NCBI RefSeq assembly: GCF_001438805.1
Contig: NZ_JQCF01000008.1
Location: 15,425 to 79,424 of the forward strand
DNA from: Companilactobacillus kimchiensis
Lineage (GTDB): Bacteria; Bacillota; Bacilli; Lactobacillales; Lactobacillaceae
Reading direction: 5' to 3'
DNA: 64,000 nucleotides
The position numbers were made by a program, and so were the translations under genes. Every line of letters starts with the position of its first letter. Positions within the stretch are counted from its first letter, which is position 1. Below, piece by piece: positions 1 to 8,514 of the stretch. The notes under the pieces were generated by a model that searched no databases, had not been told where the DNA came from, and saw only the letters and a program-made list of their open reading frames with translations.

Positions 1-90
1 ATAATAAAAACTTTGTTGATTCTTGCTCAAATGAAAATAATTTTAGTTATCACACTAACTTTTTCGTATTTTTAGTTAGAGGTGATGAAA

Positions 91-969
91 ATGTATGCAG
101 CTTTGGATAAAAAGGGAACATTAACTTATGCACAGGATGCAGTGGAAAAAGAAAACTATTTTTGTAGCCACTGTTCACAACCAGTTAAATTAATTGTTAA
201 TGAAACTAGCTGTTTTTTTAGACATATTAGTCGGGAGCATAATACGGTCAATGAACGTCTGATTCATCAACAGGGTAAGGTGTTAATTGCCACTGTTTTA
301 GAGAAATATTTATCAGCTAAAATTGAGGTTGAATATTTTTTGCCGCAAATCCAACAACGACCTGATATTTTTATTAACAGACATCTAGCAATTGAATACC
401 AGTGTGCCAAAATTGATGTTAAAACATTATCAGATCGTGTTGCTGGCTATTGGCAGGAGAGAATTAAAAACGTTTGGATCTTAGGTGGCAATTACCTGGA
501 TATTAAAGTTAGGCGAGAGCATCTGAAGTTTATTAGTTATAGTCAGGAATTAGGTTATTATTTATTGATGTTGGATTCCCAACAACGACGCTTTATTATC
601 TATTATCAAATTAAGTTGGTCGGTCCTTTCAGCAAAATTATTTCACAACGACAGGTTTTTAACTATCATGAATTAGGAAAAATATTTACGTTTCAGCCGC
701 AAATAAATCCAGTCAAGTCAGTCATGATGAATAATTTTTTGATTCAAAAAATTCGCAGACAAAATGATTCCAAATCGCAACAAGTAAAAATGGATTTTTA
801 TAGTCAGCATCAGATGACGGTGGAGCAGTATTTGGCTGAGCGAATCTTCAAACCGCAACCACCGATTTATCAGCATCCTCTCTGGCAGATAGCTTGTGGA
901 CAAACTCGGACTTTACTCAAGCAACCGTTATTAAATCAACGACCACTCAAAAAACCTCCACAAAAGTGA
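91..969 (+). CDS. coiA: Competence protein CoiA
   Basis: CoiA is a late competence protein that helps process incoming single-stranded DNA for RecA-dependent recombination. The 292-residue product has an N-terminal pair of CxxC-like cysteines (FCSHC), a histidine pair (FFRHISREH), and a central segment RPDIF...IEYQCAK that resembles the PD-(D/E)xK nuclease core of the family. I chose ATG at 91 because GAGG at 79-82 lies 8 bases upstream; GTG at 82 and ATG at 85 fall inside that Shine-Dalgarno. It faces spxH across a shared terminator, the same order as yjbF-yjbH in Bacillus. Family assignment is confident; nuclease activity is inferred. Confidence 0.9.
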   Translation: MYAALDKKGTLTYAQDAVEKENYFCSHCSQPVKLIVNETSCFFRHISREHNTVNERLIHQQGKVLIATVLEKYLSAKIEVEYFLPQIQQRPDIFINRHLAIEYQCAKIDVKTLSDRVAGYWQERIKNVWILGGNYLDIKVRREHLKFISYSQELGYYLLMLDSQQRRFIIYYQIKLVGPFSKIISQRQVFNYHELGKIFTFQPQINPVKSVMMNNFLIQKIRRQNDSKSQQVKMDFYSQHQMTVEQYLAERIFKPQPPIYQHPLWQIACGQTRTLLKQPLLNQRPLKKPPQK

Positions 970-979
970 AGGCTTTTTC
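948..979. terminator. Bidirectional terminator between coiA and spxH
   Basis: The sequence AAAACCTCCAC-AAAA-GTGAAGGCTTTTT forms a stem with A-runs on one side and T-runs on the other, so it can end transcripts from both convergent genes. It overlaps the last codons of coiA. Confidence 0.75.
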
Positions 980-1011
980 TTATGTTTTGTTAGAGAGTTT
1001 TGCAAGCAAAG

Positions 1012-1659
1012 TTATCTTCTGAATTTATCAAGGCTGATAACAGTATTAGAATTGATGCATTCATCTGCTTGTGGAAGTTCACATTTTAATTGTGAATTGA
1101 CAGCAGCATTGATACTTTCTTGAGATGTTGAAATGCCGAAATCATTAATCATAACGCCTGGTTTAGCCTCTTCGTCACAATCAAAAATAACTGCGGTTGG
1201 GGCTTTTTGAATATTCATTTCCATTGATAGTTGTTGATCACGTTTTAAACCTTGAACAACACATTGGCTTTCTTTATCGACCATAATTGCCTTATAGTCG
1301 AGCCCACTATTGTTAATCGTACGTTTGATAGTGGTATCATCAAAGGGATTGTTTAGAACGTTTACTTGTTCTTGAAGATTCATCAAAAAGTTACGAGCTT
1401 TCTTATTACCTTGGCATGAGGCGGCTTTGTATAGTTTGGCAGCTTCAACAACTTCTTGTGAGGCAGTTGTTCGCTCATTAATATCAGTGATTTTAAAACC
1501 CTTTAATTGCATGTAATCATTTATTGTTGCCATATTATAGTTCGTTACGAAATGATACTGAGTATCAATCTCATGCTTTCTAGTGAAATCGATCATTGCT
1601 TGCTCCACTTTTAAACAGTACGAACATAAGGGATTAATATATAAGAATACTTCCCACAT
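1012..1659 (-). CDS. spxH: SpxH/YjbH, DsbA-family adaptor for Spx proteolysis
   Basis: This 215-residue thioredoxin-fold protein belongs to the SpxH (YjbH) group, whose members deliver the oxidative-stress regulator Spx to ClpXP. The N-terminus reads MWEVFLYINPLCSYC, with a CxxC (CSYC) redox motif and the family WEVFLYINPLC start. The longest open frame begins at 1674, but GGAGGG at 1667-1672 sits 7 bases before the ATG at 1659, which fixes the start there. clpP is also in this window (60.4 kb), though far away. It is transcribed toward coiA and divergently from relQ. The target Spx is known from the family, not shown here. Confidence 0.88.
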   Translation of the reverse strand: MWEVFLYINPLCSYCLKVEQAMIDFTRKHEIDTQYHFVTNYNMATINDYMQLKGFKITDINERTTASQEVVEAAKLYKAASCQGNKKARNFLMNLQEQVNVLNNPFDDTTIKRTINNSGLDYKAIMVDKESQCVVQGLKRDQQLSMEMNIQKAPTAVIFDCDEEAKPGVMINDFGISTSQESINAAVNSQLKCELPQADECINSNTVISLDKFRR

Positions 1660-1805
1660 TATGTTTCCCTCCATCTCTCTATTGCATTGTCATTCTACCA
1701 ACTTTTATGGAAAAGGTAAAATTATAAACTCACGGACATAATATTCAGAATTGGATGAATCTTTCACAAATATACGATATATTAAATAAGTAAAGCGAGG
1801 TCATT

Positions 1806-2459
1806 ATGGCAGAAATTAAATGGAATGAATTTTTGATACCATATTCACAGGCGGTTGATGAATTAAAAATTAAATTCAGAAATCTCCGCAAAGAATTTCT
1901 AGAGAAAAATGAACACTCACCAATTGAATTTGTAACAGGACGTGTTAAAACGGTTGATAGCATTCGTGAAAAAATGCGTCGTCGTTTTATCACTGAAGAG
2001 TTACTAGAACAAGATATGCAAGATATTGCCGGGATCAGAATTCAATGTCAATTCGTTGAGGATATTTACGACGTCGCTAAACTCCTACATATCAGAGAAG
2101 ATATGCGGGTGATTGAGGAACGTGATTATATTGCCAACAGTAAGCCCAGTGGTTATCGCTCTTACCATGTTGTGATAGAGTATCCCATTCAAACGGCTCA
2201 TGGTCAAATAAACATACTCGCCGAAATTCAAATTAGAACTTTGGCAATGAACTTTTGGTCCACAATTGAGCATTCACTAAACTATAAGTACAAGGGTGAT
2301 TTCCCTGATGAAATTAACGAAAGATTGAAACGTGCTGCGGAAGCTTCATTTATGTTGGATGAGGAAATGTCCAAGATTCGAGAAGAAATCCAAGATGCTC
2401 AACAATACTTCACTGATCGAAAACGAGATTTAAATAACCCGACGGAGCGCAAAAAATAA
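1806..2459 (+). CDS. relQ: Small alarmone synthetase RelQ (GTP pyrophosphokinase)
   Basis: RelQ (YjbM, SAS1) makes (p)ppGpp from ATP and GDP or GTP without a hydrolase domain. The 217-residue protein carries the RelA/SpoT synthetase signature: the GIRIQCQFVEDIYDV strand, SKPSGYRSYH, the EIQIRT motif and the FWSTIEHSLNYK segment. There is no HD hydrolase domain and no C-terminal TGS/ACT region, as expected for a small synthetase. GCGAGG lies just upstream of the ATG. Its stop overlaps the nadK start (TAATG), so the two are translationally coupled, and the order relQ-nadK-rluD matches yjbM-N-O of Bacillus. Confidence 0.93.
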   Translation: MAEIKWNEFLIPYSQAVDELKIKFRNLRKEFLEKNEHSPIEFVTGRVKTVDSIREKMRRRFITEELLEQDMQDIAGIRIQCQFVEDIYDVAKLLHIREDMRVIEERDYIANSKPSGYRSYHVVIEYPIQTAHGQINILAEIQIRTLAMNFWSTIEHSLNYKYKGDFPDEINERLKRAAEASFMLDEEMSKIREEIQDAQQYFTDRKRDLNNPTERKK

Positions 2460-3271
2460 TGAAATTATGGATTAATAATAATAGTAAAGAAAAATCAGTT
2501 ATTGCTGCCAATACCTTGCGGAGTAAATTGCTGGATGCTGGTCTGATTCTTGATCGTCGTGACCCAGAATTGGTTATTAGTGTTGGTGGTGATGGAACTC
2601 TCTTGAGTACTTTCCACGCCTATGCAGCCCATTTAGATAAAGTGAAATTTTTGGCCTTGCATACTGGACACTTGGGCTTTTATTCTGATTGGACCGATAC
2701 TGAGATCGATGATCTGGCTAAACGAATTATTGAATGTAAAGATAATATTCCTTCCACAAGTTATCCACTGTTGGATGTTATGGTTGAAAATAAAGAAGGT
2801 TCCTTGTTCCACGGAATTGCCATCAATGAAACGGTCGTCCGTCGTCTTTCTTCATTAACTATGAAAACTCGGGTTGATTTGGATAAAGAATTTTTTGAAA
2901 GTTTTCGTGGGGATGGACTATGCTTCTCAACACCAACGGGTTCAACAGCTTATTCGAAGTCAGTCGGTGGCGCTTTGATTCATCCTAAAATCAGTGTTTT
3001 CCAAATGATTGAGATTGCTTCAATTAATAACCGAGTTTACCGGACAATTTCTTCGCCAATTATCATTCCCCACAATCAACAAGTTGATCTTTATCCACAG
3101 ACCGCTGACGATTATGTCATCAGTTGTGACGGAATCACGACTAAATTGAAGAATGTCCGTAAGATCACCATTAAGCTTAATTATGAACGGGCCCAGTTTG
3201 CTCAATATCGTCACCGCCATTTCTGGACTAGAGTAGAAACAGCCTTTTTGGCACAAGATGAACAAAAGTAG
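2459..3271 (+). CDS. nadK: NAD kinase
   Basis: This 270-residue protein phosphorylates NAD to NADP in the cytoplasm. It has the diagnostic GGDGTLLSTFH loop, the second conserved ATP/NAD-binding segment around AINETVVRR, and STPTGSTAYSKSVGG, all typical of the ATP-NAD kinase fold. Its length matches short Firmicutes enzymes. The start codon overlaps the relQ stop and its 3' end overlaps the next gene by 14 bases, so it is the middle gene of a tightly coupled operon linking stringent response, NADP supply and rRNA modification. Confidence 0.94.
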   Translation: MKLWINNNSKEKSVIAANTLRSKLLDAGLILDRRDPELVISVGGDGTLLSTFHAYAAHLDKVKFLALHTGHLGFYSDWTDTEIDDLAKRIIECKDNIPSTSYPLLDVMVENKEGSLFHGIAINETVVRRLSSLTMKTRVDLDKEFFESFRGDGLCFSTPTGSTAYSKSVGGALIHPKISVFQMIEIASINNRVYRTISSPIIIPHNQQVDLYPQTADDYVISCDGITTKLKNVRKITIKLNYERAQFAQYRHRHFWTRVETAFLAQDEQK

Positions 3272-4184
3272 TCGCTTTCTAAAGTTCACAATTGATAATG
3301 ATGATAAGAAAACTATTCGTAAATTTTTAGTCCAACATAAGTTTTCCTCTAGTCAATTACATAATATAAAAAATAAAGGCGGACTAATCTTTGTTAATCA
3401 TAAGCAACGGCATTTCGATTTCAAAATAAAAACTGGCGATCAGATACTGGTTGTGATGAGTGTCGATGAACCTTCTGATCTGATTGTTCCGATGAAGGGT
3501 GCGGTTGATATAATTTATGAGGATAGTTATTTATTAGTTGTGAACAAGCCCCCAGGGATTGCTAGTTTACCGGCCAAGGCAATGGACAGTAAGACGATGG
3601 CCAATGTGGTCAAGTCTTATTTGATCGACAAAAAAGAGAACAGTTCGATCCATTTAGTAACCAGACTTGATCGAAATACGTCCGGATTAATGGTCTTTGC
3701 TAAAACGTCGTATGCACATTCGTTATTAGATCAAATTTTACATACAGAAGATTTTCAAAAGTTTTATTTAGCCATGGTCTATGGACAGCTTCAACCAGCT
3801 GAAGGTATGATCGATTTACCAATTGGGATTGATCCGCAGGCCTTTTATATGCGCAATATTGATTATCAGACTGGGAAAGAATCACGAACGGTTTATAAAA
3901 CTGTGGAAAAGTACGCCAATGCAAGTCTTTTGAAATTAAAGTTATTAACTGGACGGACTCATCAGATCCGGGTTCATTTAACAGCGGTTGGTCATCCCAT
4001 TATAGGGGATGACATGTACAGTAAAAAAATCGATCCACGAATGAAGCGGCAAGCATTGCACTGTTACCGTTTGAATATCATTCATCCTGTTACAAAGGAA
4101 TTATTGAAATTAAAGGCACCATTACCGAAAGATATGGTAATGTTAAAAAGTGTGCTAAGGGGTGAGAGGAATGGACGAGAATGA
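3258..4184 (+). CDS. RluA/RluD-family pseudouridine synthase
   Basis: The 308-residue product converts uridines to pseudouridine in rRNA or tRNA. An N-terminal S4-like RNA-binding segment (roughly residues 15-70) precedes the catalytic domain, whose signature HLVTRLDRNTSGLMVFAK carries the catalytic aspartate. LKLLTGRTHQIRVHL is the second conserved motif. It corresponds to yjbO of Bacillus, in the same position after nadK. The start overlaps nadK and no strong Shine-Dalgarno is visible, so translation probably depends on coupling. The exact target uridine cannot be read from sequence. Confidence 0.9.
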   Translation: MNKSSRFLKFTIDNDDKKTIRKFLVQHKFSSSQLHNIKNKGGLIFVNHKQRHFDFKIKTGDQILVVMSVDEPSDLIVPMKGAVDIIYEDSYLLVVNKPPGIASLPAKAMDSKTMANVVKSYLIDKKENSSIHLVTRLDRNTSGLMVFAKTSYAHSLLDQILHTEDFQKFYLAMVYGQLQPAEGMIDLPIGIDPQAFYMRNIDYQTGKESRTVYKTVEKYANASLLKLKLLTGRTHQIRVHLTAVGHPIIGDDMYSKKIDPRMKRQALHCYRLNIIHPVTKELLKLKAPLPKDMVMLKSVLRGERNGRE

Positions 4185-5544
4185 GAAGAGACTGCAAGAC
4201 AAGTTTACACAATTAAAAAGTTATCTTGATAATAATGATAAGAAGCGTTTCCGGAAGACCTATTTGGATATGCACTTTTATGATCAAAGTACTTTTTATC
4301 TCACATTAAATAAAGAAGAACGAATGACTCTTTATTCAATTTTGGAACCAGATGAAATGGGTGACATGTTCGATACGATCGAAGATGAAACGCCTGAAAT
4401 TCCAATGTTATTAAAGGAAATGGATTTAAAATACGCCGCTAAAATGTTGAACGACATGTACGATGATAATGCTGCCGATGTTTTGGAACATTTGGACAAG
4501 GCCGATGTTGATCGGTTCTTAGAAGAAATGCCAAAGAACGACGCTAATAATCTACGTGGTTTATTACATTATGATACGGAAACGGCCGGTGGTATTATGA
4601 CGACCGACTACGTGAAGTTTCATGAAGAAGATACCGCGGCACAAGCAATCAAGGATTTGAAACAATTTGCTAAGACTGCTGAAACGATTTATTATTTGTA
4701 CGTTCTAGATAATCATGATGATTTAGTAGGAATTATGTCCTTGCGTGATTTGATTTTACTAGATGATAACGACACCTTAGGCGAAAAAATGAATAGCGAT
4801 ATTATTACCGTTAATGTTGATGCCGAACAGGCTGAAGTTGCCCAAGTATTTAGAGATTACGAGTTCTTGGCCGTTCCAGTTGTCAATCACTCGAATAAAA
4901 TGGTCGGAATCATTACTGTTGATGATGTTATTGAAGTTATTGATGATGAAGCTCAACAAGATTATTCAGGTTTGGCCGGTGTTAGTATGGACGAAACTAA
5001 TAACGATGGTCCTCTAAAGGCCGCCTCCAAGCGGTTGCCATGGTTGATCACCTTGTTATTATTGAGTATGATCACGGCTACTCTGATTAATCATTATGAA
5101 GGCTTATTAGCCGAAGCCAGTATTTTAGCGGTCTTTATTTCAACGATTACCGGTACTGCTGGTAATGCCGGAACTCAAAGTTTGGCCGTAGCGGTCAGAC
5201 GATTAGCGGTTGAAGAGATAGATCGCCATGATTTTTTGAAGTTATTAGGTAAAGAATTTGTGACCGGTTTTGTGACCGGATTAGTAACCGGAGTATCCGT
5301 CTTTTTCTTAGTCGGAATCTGGAAACATAATTTTGTTTTGGGAATGGTTATTGGACTAGCCATGTGTGCTGCTATAACCGTAGCTAATTTAGCCGGAAGT
5401 TTCATTCCAATGTTGATGTCCAGTTTAGGCTTTGATCCAGCCGTAGCCAGTGGACCATTCATTTCAACCTTGAGTGATTTGACCAGTGTTTTGATTTATT
5501 TTAGTATTGCTGGAATGTTCTTGCAGTACTTCGTCAAAGCGTGA
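4171..5544 (+). CDS. mgtE: Magnesium transporter MgtE
   Basis: MgtE is a Mg2+-gated membrane channel. The 457-residue protein has the acidic N-terminal superhelical domain (about 1-135, with the LEEMP repeat), a CBS-domain pair (about 135-260, containing DDLVGIMSLRDL and MVGIITVDDVIEVI), a connecting helix and about five membrane helices with the family hallmark GTAGNAGTQSL. I prefer ATG at 4171 over GTG at 4162, because GGGG at 4159-4162 is 8 bases from the ATG. It overlaps the end of the pseudouridine synthase gene. No M-box-like leader is possible in this tight arrangement. Confidence 0.93.
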   Translation: MDENEKRLQDKFTQLKSYLDNNDKKRFRKTYLDMHFYDQSTFYLTLNKEERMTLYSILEPDEMGDMFDTIEDETPEIPMLLKEMDLKYAAKMLNDMYDDNAADVLEHLDKADVDRFLEEMPKNDANNLRGLLHYDTETAGGIMTTDYVKFHEEDTAAQAIKDLKQFAKTAETIYYLYVLDNHDDLVGIMSLRDLILLDDNDTLGEKMNSDIITVNVDAEQAEVAQVFRDYEFLAVPVVNHSNKMVGIITVDDVIEVIDDEAQQDYSGLAGVSMDETNNDGPLKAASKRLPWLITLLLLSMITATLINHYEGLLAEASILAVFISTITGTAGNAGTQSLAVAVRRLAVEEIDRHDFLKLLGKEFVTGFVTGLVTGVSVFFLVGIWKHNFVLGMVIGLAMCAAITVANLAGSFIPMLMSSLGFDPAVASGPFISTLSDLTSVLIYFSIAGMFLQYFVKA

Positions 5545-5550
5545 GGGTGG

Positions 5551-5660
5551 AGAACAACGTTCAGATTCCGAGGATTTGCACGACTTTACTAATTACACGC
5601 CGTACTTTGCGTGCAATTAGTAAAGTCAGGCAAACCGGAAGAATTTGTTGTTCGGAGCCC
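5551..5660. repeat. Long nested inverted repeat with CGTACTTTG apex
   Basis: Two 19-base arms, 5582-5600 and 5609-5627, match at 18 of 19 positions around an 8-base loop (CGTACTTT). Outside them, further short complementary blocks continue the pairing: TTTGC/GCAAA, TTCCG/CGGAA and GAACAAC/GTTGTTC. The whole forms an interrupted hairpin of about 100 bases between the convergent genes mgtE and cutC. It has no T-run directly after the inner stem, so it is not a plain terminator. The apex sequence recurs in the hairpin near 44.17 kb. Confidence 0.7.
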
Positions 5661-5770
5661 GTTAGTGCGGCATAATTCAACAACAAGTCACTTGTGGGAT
5701 AATCCCCCCGGTTTAAAAAACCTCAGTATGATTTTCGATTTAAAATATACAGATTAACAAAAAACAACAA

Positions 5771-5820
5771 AAAAACGTTCCGACTAATTAGATTTTTACC
5801 TAACTAGCCAGAGCGTTTTT
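5771..5820. terminator. Terminator downstream of cutC
   Basis: A stem of about 21 base pairs, with several G-U pairs, joins AAAAACGTTCCGACTAATTAG to its partner ending GAGCGTTTTT. T-runs on both strands make it usable by cutC and by mgtE transcripts. Confidence 0.8.
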
Positions 5821-5828
5821 AATTTGTC

Positions 5829-6482
5829 TTAATTATTAACATCATCAATAATTTTAGTACCATGTAGTTCTTTAACCCCAAGTTTTTCTGCAATAGCATC
5901 GCAGTTTTTATAATTAACACCACCACCAGGAAGAATGGTAATACGATCATTAGCGTAATCGATGTATTTTTTGATATTATCCAAAGTTTGATCGATTGGG
6001 GTAGTTAATGGTCCACCGTGAGTCAAAATCCGATCAACATCGTGGTCAACCAACCAGTCGATAGCATTTTTCTTATTGTCTTCAGCCAAAGCATCAAAGG
6101 CCATGTGGAACACAATTTGCATACCAGCAGAGGCGGCAATCAATTGTTCCATTGTATCAACATCCAAGTCACCATCAGCGGTCAAAGCGCCAAAAGCCAC
6201 ACCATCAACGCCCAATTTTTGAGCTTCGAATAAGTCGGCCTCCATCATTTTGATTTCTAGGTCGTTATAGACGAAATCACCACCACGGGGACGGATCATT
6301 TCAACTAGGGGAACTGATTTTTCTTGGAGATATTTTGTGGCTTCTTGCAGAACTCCGTGACTAGGAGTAGTTCCGCCAACGGCTAGATTGTCATTTAGTT
6401 CGATTCGATTAGCACCTTTCAAAACAGCGGTGGGAATCTTGGTAAAGTTTTCTAAAGCTACTTCTTTATAAATAATGATCAA
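5829..6482 (-). CDS. cutC: CutC-family protein
   Basis: The 217-residue protein is a TIM-barrel member of the CutC family, historically linked to copper homeostasis although the biochemical role is unsettled. The family features are KEVALEN near the N-terminus, RIELNDNLAVGGTTPS, MIRPRGGDFVY and ILPGGGVNYKN. The open frame begins with TTG directly after AGAGAGG, an unusually tight spacing; no ATG is available nearby, so the true start may be TTG at 6482 or a rare codon a few bases downstream. It lies in the minus-strand block with uppP, separated by a terminator. Confidence 0.85.
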   Translation of the reverse strand: MIIIYKEVALENFTKIPTAVLKGANRIELNDNLAVGGTTPSHGVLQEATKYLQEKSVPLVEMIRPRGGDFVYNDLEIKMMEADLFEAQKLGVDGVAFGALTADGDLDVDTMEQLIAASAGMQIVFHMAFDALAEDNKKNAIDWLVDHDVDRILTHGGPLTTPIDQTLDNIKKYIDYANDRITILPGGGVNYKNCDAIAEKLGVKELHGTKIIDDVNN

Positions 6483-6516
6483 CCTCTCTTTGTTTGATGA
6501 ATATAGTGTAACAAAA

Positions 6517-6540
6517 AAAGAACGTCCACAGACGTTCTTT
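6517..6540 (-). terminator. Terminator of uppP
   Basis: AAAGAACGTC-CACA-GACGTTCTTT is a perfect 10-base-pair stem. On the minus strand it is followed by a T-rich tract, just after the uppP stop. Confidence 0.88.
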
Positions 6541-6545
6541 AACGA

Positions 6546-7385
6546 TTATGCTAGAACAGTTTTTAGACCAAAGTAAGCAACAACGATGATGGCAAGAATA
6601 ATTCTGTACCAACCGAAGGCTTTGAAATCGTTACGTTTGATGTAATCAAGCAAGAACTTGATTGAAGCATAGGCAACGATAAATGAAACAAAAGTACCAA
6701 TGAAAAGAATTAATAATTGACTGCCAGTAAAACTATTACCATGCATAAAGTATTTACCAATCTTCAAAAGACTAGCTCCAAACATAGTTGGAATAGCCAA
6801 GAAGAAAGAAAATTCAGTGGCAACGAATCTTGATGTACCAACGGTCATACCACCCAAGATTGTAGCTCCAGAACGTGAAGTTCCGGGAACTAAGGAAAGC
6901 ACTTGGAAAAGACCTATTTGAAGAGCTGTCTTGTAAGACAAATCCTCTAAGCTATCGGTTTGTGGTCGTTTGTTTTTGAGCCAATTTTCCACGATGATGA
7001 AAAGTACACCATAGATGAATAGGGTGGCTGAAATAACTTGCCAGCTAGTCAGATGGGCGTCCATCCAATCGTTTAATGGCAAACCAATAATTACTGAAGG
7101 TAAAATAGCGACGATAACTTTGAACCAGATACTCCAAGTTTGGCTCTTCTCACGATGATTTTTCTTAGGTGAGAAAGGGTTTAACTTGTGAAAGTAAATG
7201 AGGATAACAGCTAAAATCGCTCCGAATTGAATAACTACCATGAACATATTGATAAAAGCTTTTGATTCGTTTAGTTTAATAAACTCATCAGCTAGATATA
7301 AATGTCCGGTCGAACTAATAGGTAGAAATTCTGTAAAACCTTCAATGATACCAAGAACAATGGTTTTAATAATTTCAATGAACAT
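6546..7385 (-). CDS. uppP: Undecaprenyl-diphosphate phosphatase UppP (BacA)
   Basis: UppP recycles the lipid carrier undecaprenyl pyrophosphate to the monophosphate for peptidoglycan and teichoic acid synthesis; high dosage gives bacitracin resistance. The 279-residue polytopic protein has both signature motifs: [17 protein letters not shown] near the N-terminus, and [10 protein letters not shown] at about residue 165. About seven to eight membrane helices are evident. AGGAG occurs about 14 bases before the ATG, longer than optimal, and no in-frame alternative start is closer. It is followed by a strong terminator. Confidence 0.95.
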   Translation of the reverse strand: MFIEIIKTIVLGIIEGFTEFLPISSTGHLYLADEFIKLNESKAFINMFMVVIQFGAILAVILIYFHKLNPFSPKKNHREKSQTWSIWFKVIVAILPSVIIGLPLNDWMDAHLTSWQVISATLFIYGVLFIIVENWLKNKRPQTDSLEDLSYKTALQIGLFQVLSLVPGTSRSGATILGGMTVGTSRFVATEFSFFLAIPTMFGASLLKIGKYFMHGNSFTGSQLLILFIGTFVSFIVAYASIKFLLDYIKRNDFKAFGWYRIILAIIVVAYFGLKTVLA

Positions 7386-7418
7386 GATTAATAAGTATTC
7401 TCCTGATTAAATTTGAAG

Positions 7419-8438
7419 CTAGATAAAGTGTACACAAGTACACTCAGGAATGGAAATATTATTTCCCAATTTAGTCAAGATACCTTTGTTGACATTACGC
7501 TTAAAAATAGCCATATCATTTGAATCTTGGTTAGCAGCAATTAAATATTTATCGGAAGGGTCGATGTCAAAATCTCTTGGACCATTACCCTTAGTTGAAG
7601 CAGTATCTAATTTCTTGAGACGGTCACCGTTTGGATCAACTGTGAAGGCGGCAATTGTGTCAGCGCCACGGGTTGAAGCGTAAAGGAACTTGCCATCTTT
7701 ACTAATTCTAATAGCGGCAGTAGTATTTTTTTGTTCATCCTTAGCAGCGGAAACTTCGTCAACTAAAGTCAAACCGGCAGTTTCACCATCATACTTCATG
7801 ACAAGGACTTTTGATGATAATTCACAGGCCACATAAACATAAGATTTGGTTGGATTAAAGACTAAATGTCTAGGAGCATAACCAGATGGGGCGATGTAAT
7901 TGTTCATTAATTTAGGTTGTTTAGGATCGTCGAGACTGTAAATGTAAATACGGTCAGCGCCGTAATCACAAATAATCAATTTACCATCAGGTGTCAAAGC
8001 ACTGAAATGGGGTTTCGATTGATCTTGTTCAACCCGAGGACCGTGACCTTCAAATTTAACCTCTGAATAATGTTCGATCTTACCATCAGCAGTTAAATGG
8101 TCGATCTTAACTTTACTCAAGTGGAAGTAGGCACTGAAAATCAAATTACGACTGGCATCAAATTTAACGTATGAAGGTGAAGTTTCCTCAGAGAAATCTT
8201 CATCCAACATTTTTAGTGTATCAGTACTGATATCGTAAACAACGATTCCACCACGATCGCCTTTTTTAGCTAAAGCAATTAATTTCATATCATTAGTAAC
8301 ATCGATGTAAGTTGGACCATCTAATTCGACCAATGGTTTGGGTGTTGTTAATTCACCATTATCAGAATTTAATTGCGCTGAGTAAACACCCTTACCAGCA
8401 TTTTTTGTGTAACCACTAAAGAGAACCCTTTCAAGCAT
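7419..8438 (-). CDS. Lactonase family beta-propeller protein (6-phosphogluconolactonase-like)
   Basis: The 339-residue protein belongs to the seven-bladed beta-propeller lactonase family (Pgl/YkgB type), which can hydrolyse 6-phosphogluconolactone in the oxidative pentose phosphate route. Repeated blade motifs are visible, such as GPTYIDV, GPRVEQD, APRHLVFNP and GPRDFDIDPS. The frame opens at 8453, but GGAGGA 7 bases before the ATG at 8438 sets the start at MLERVLFSGYTKN. It is divergent from the AI-2E permease gene. The fold is confident; the substrate is inferred from the family. Confidence 0.82.
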   Translation of the reverse strand: MLERVLFSGYTKNAGKGVYSAQLNSDNGELTTPKPLVELDGPTYIDVTNDMKLIALAKKGDRGGIVVYDISTDTLKMLDEDFSEETSPSYVKFDASRNLIFSAYFHLSKVKIDHLTADGKIEHYSEVKFEGHGPRVEQDQSKPHFSALTPDGKLIICDYGADRIYIYSLDDPKQPKLMNNYIAPSGYAPRHLVFNPTKSYVYVACELSSKVLVMKYDGETAGLTLVDEVSAAKDEQKNTTAAIRISKDGKFLYASTRGADTIAAFTVDPNGDRLKKLDTASTKGNGPRDFDIDPSDKYLIAANQDSNDMAIFKRNVNKGILTKLGNNISIPECTCVHFI

Positions 8439-8454
8439 TACTAATTCCTCCAAA

Positions 8455-8500
8455 CAATGTATAGTATTATAATATACAGTATAATCTTTGTAGAAAATTT
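8455..8500. promoter_or_regulatory. Divergent promoter region of the lactonase and AI-2E genes
   Basis: This short AT-rich gap holds two TATAAT hexamers (8468-8473 and 8480-8485) and the palindrome-like GTATAGTATTATAATATAC. No good -35 hexamer accompanies them on the plus strand, so the exact start points are uncertain. Confidence 0.4.
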
Positions 8501-8514
8501 GTGGGGAGCAGTTT

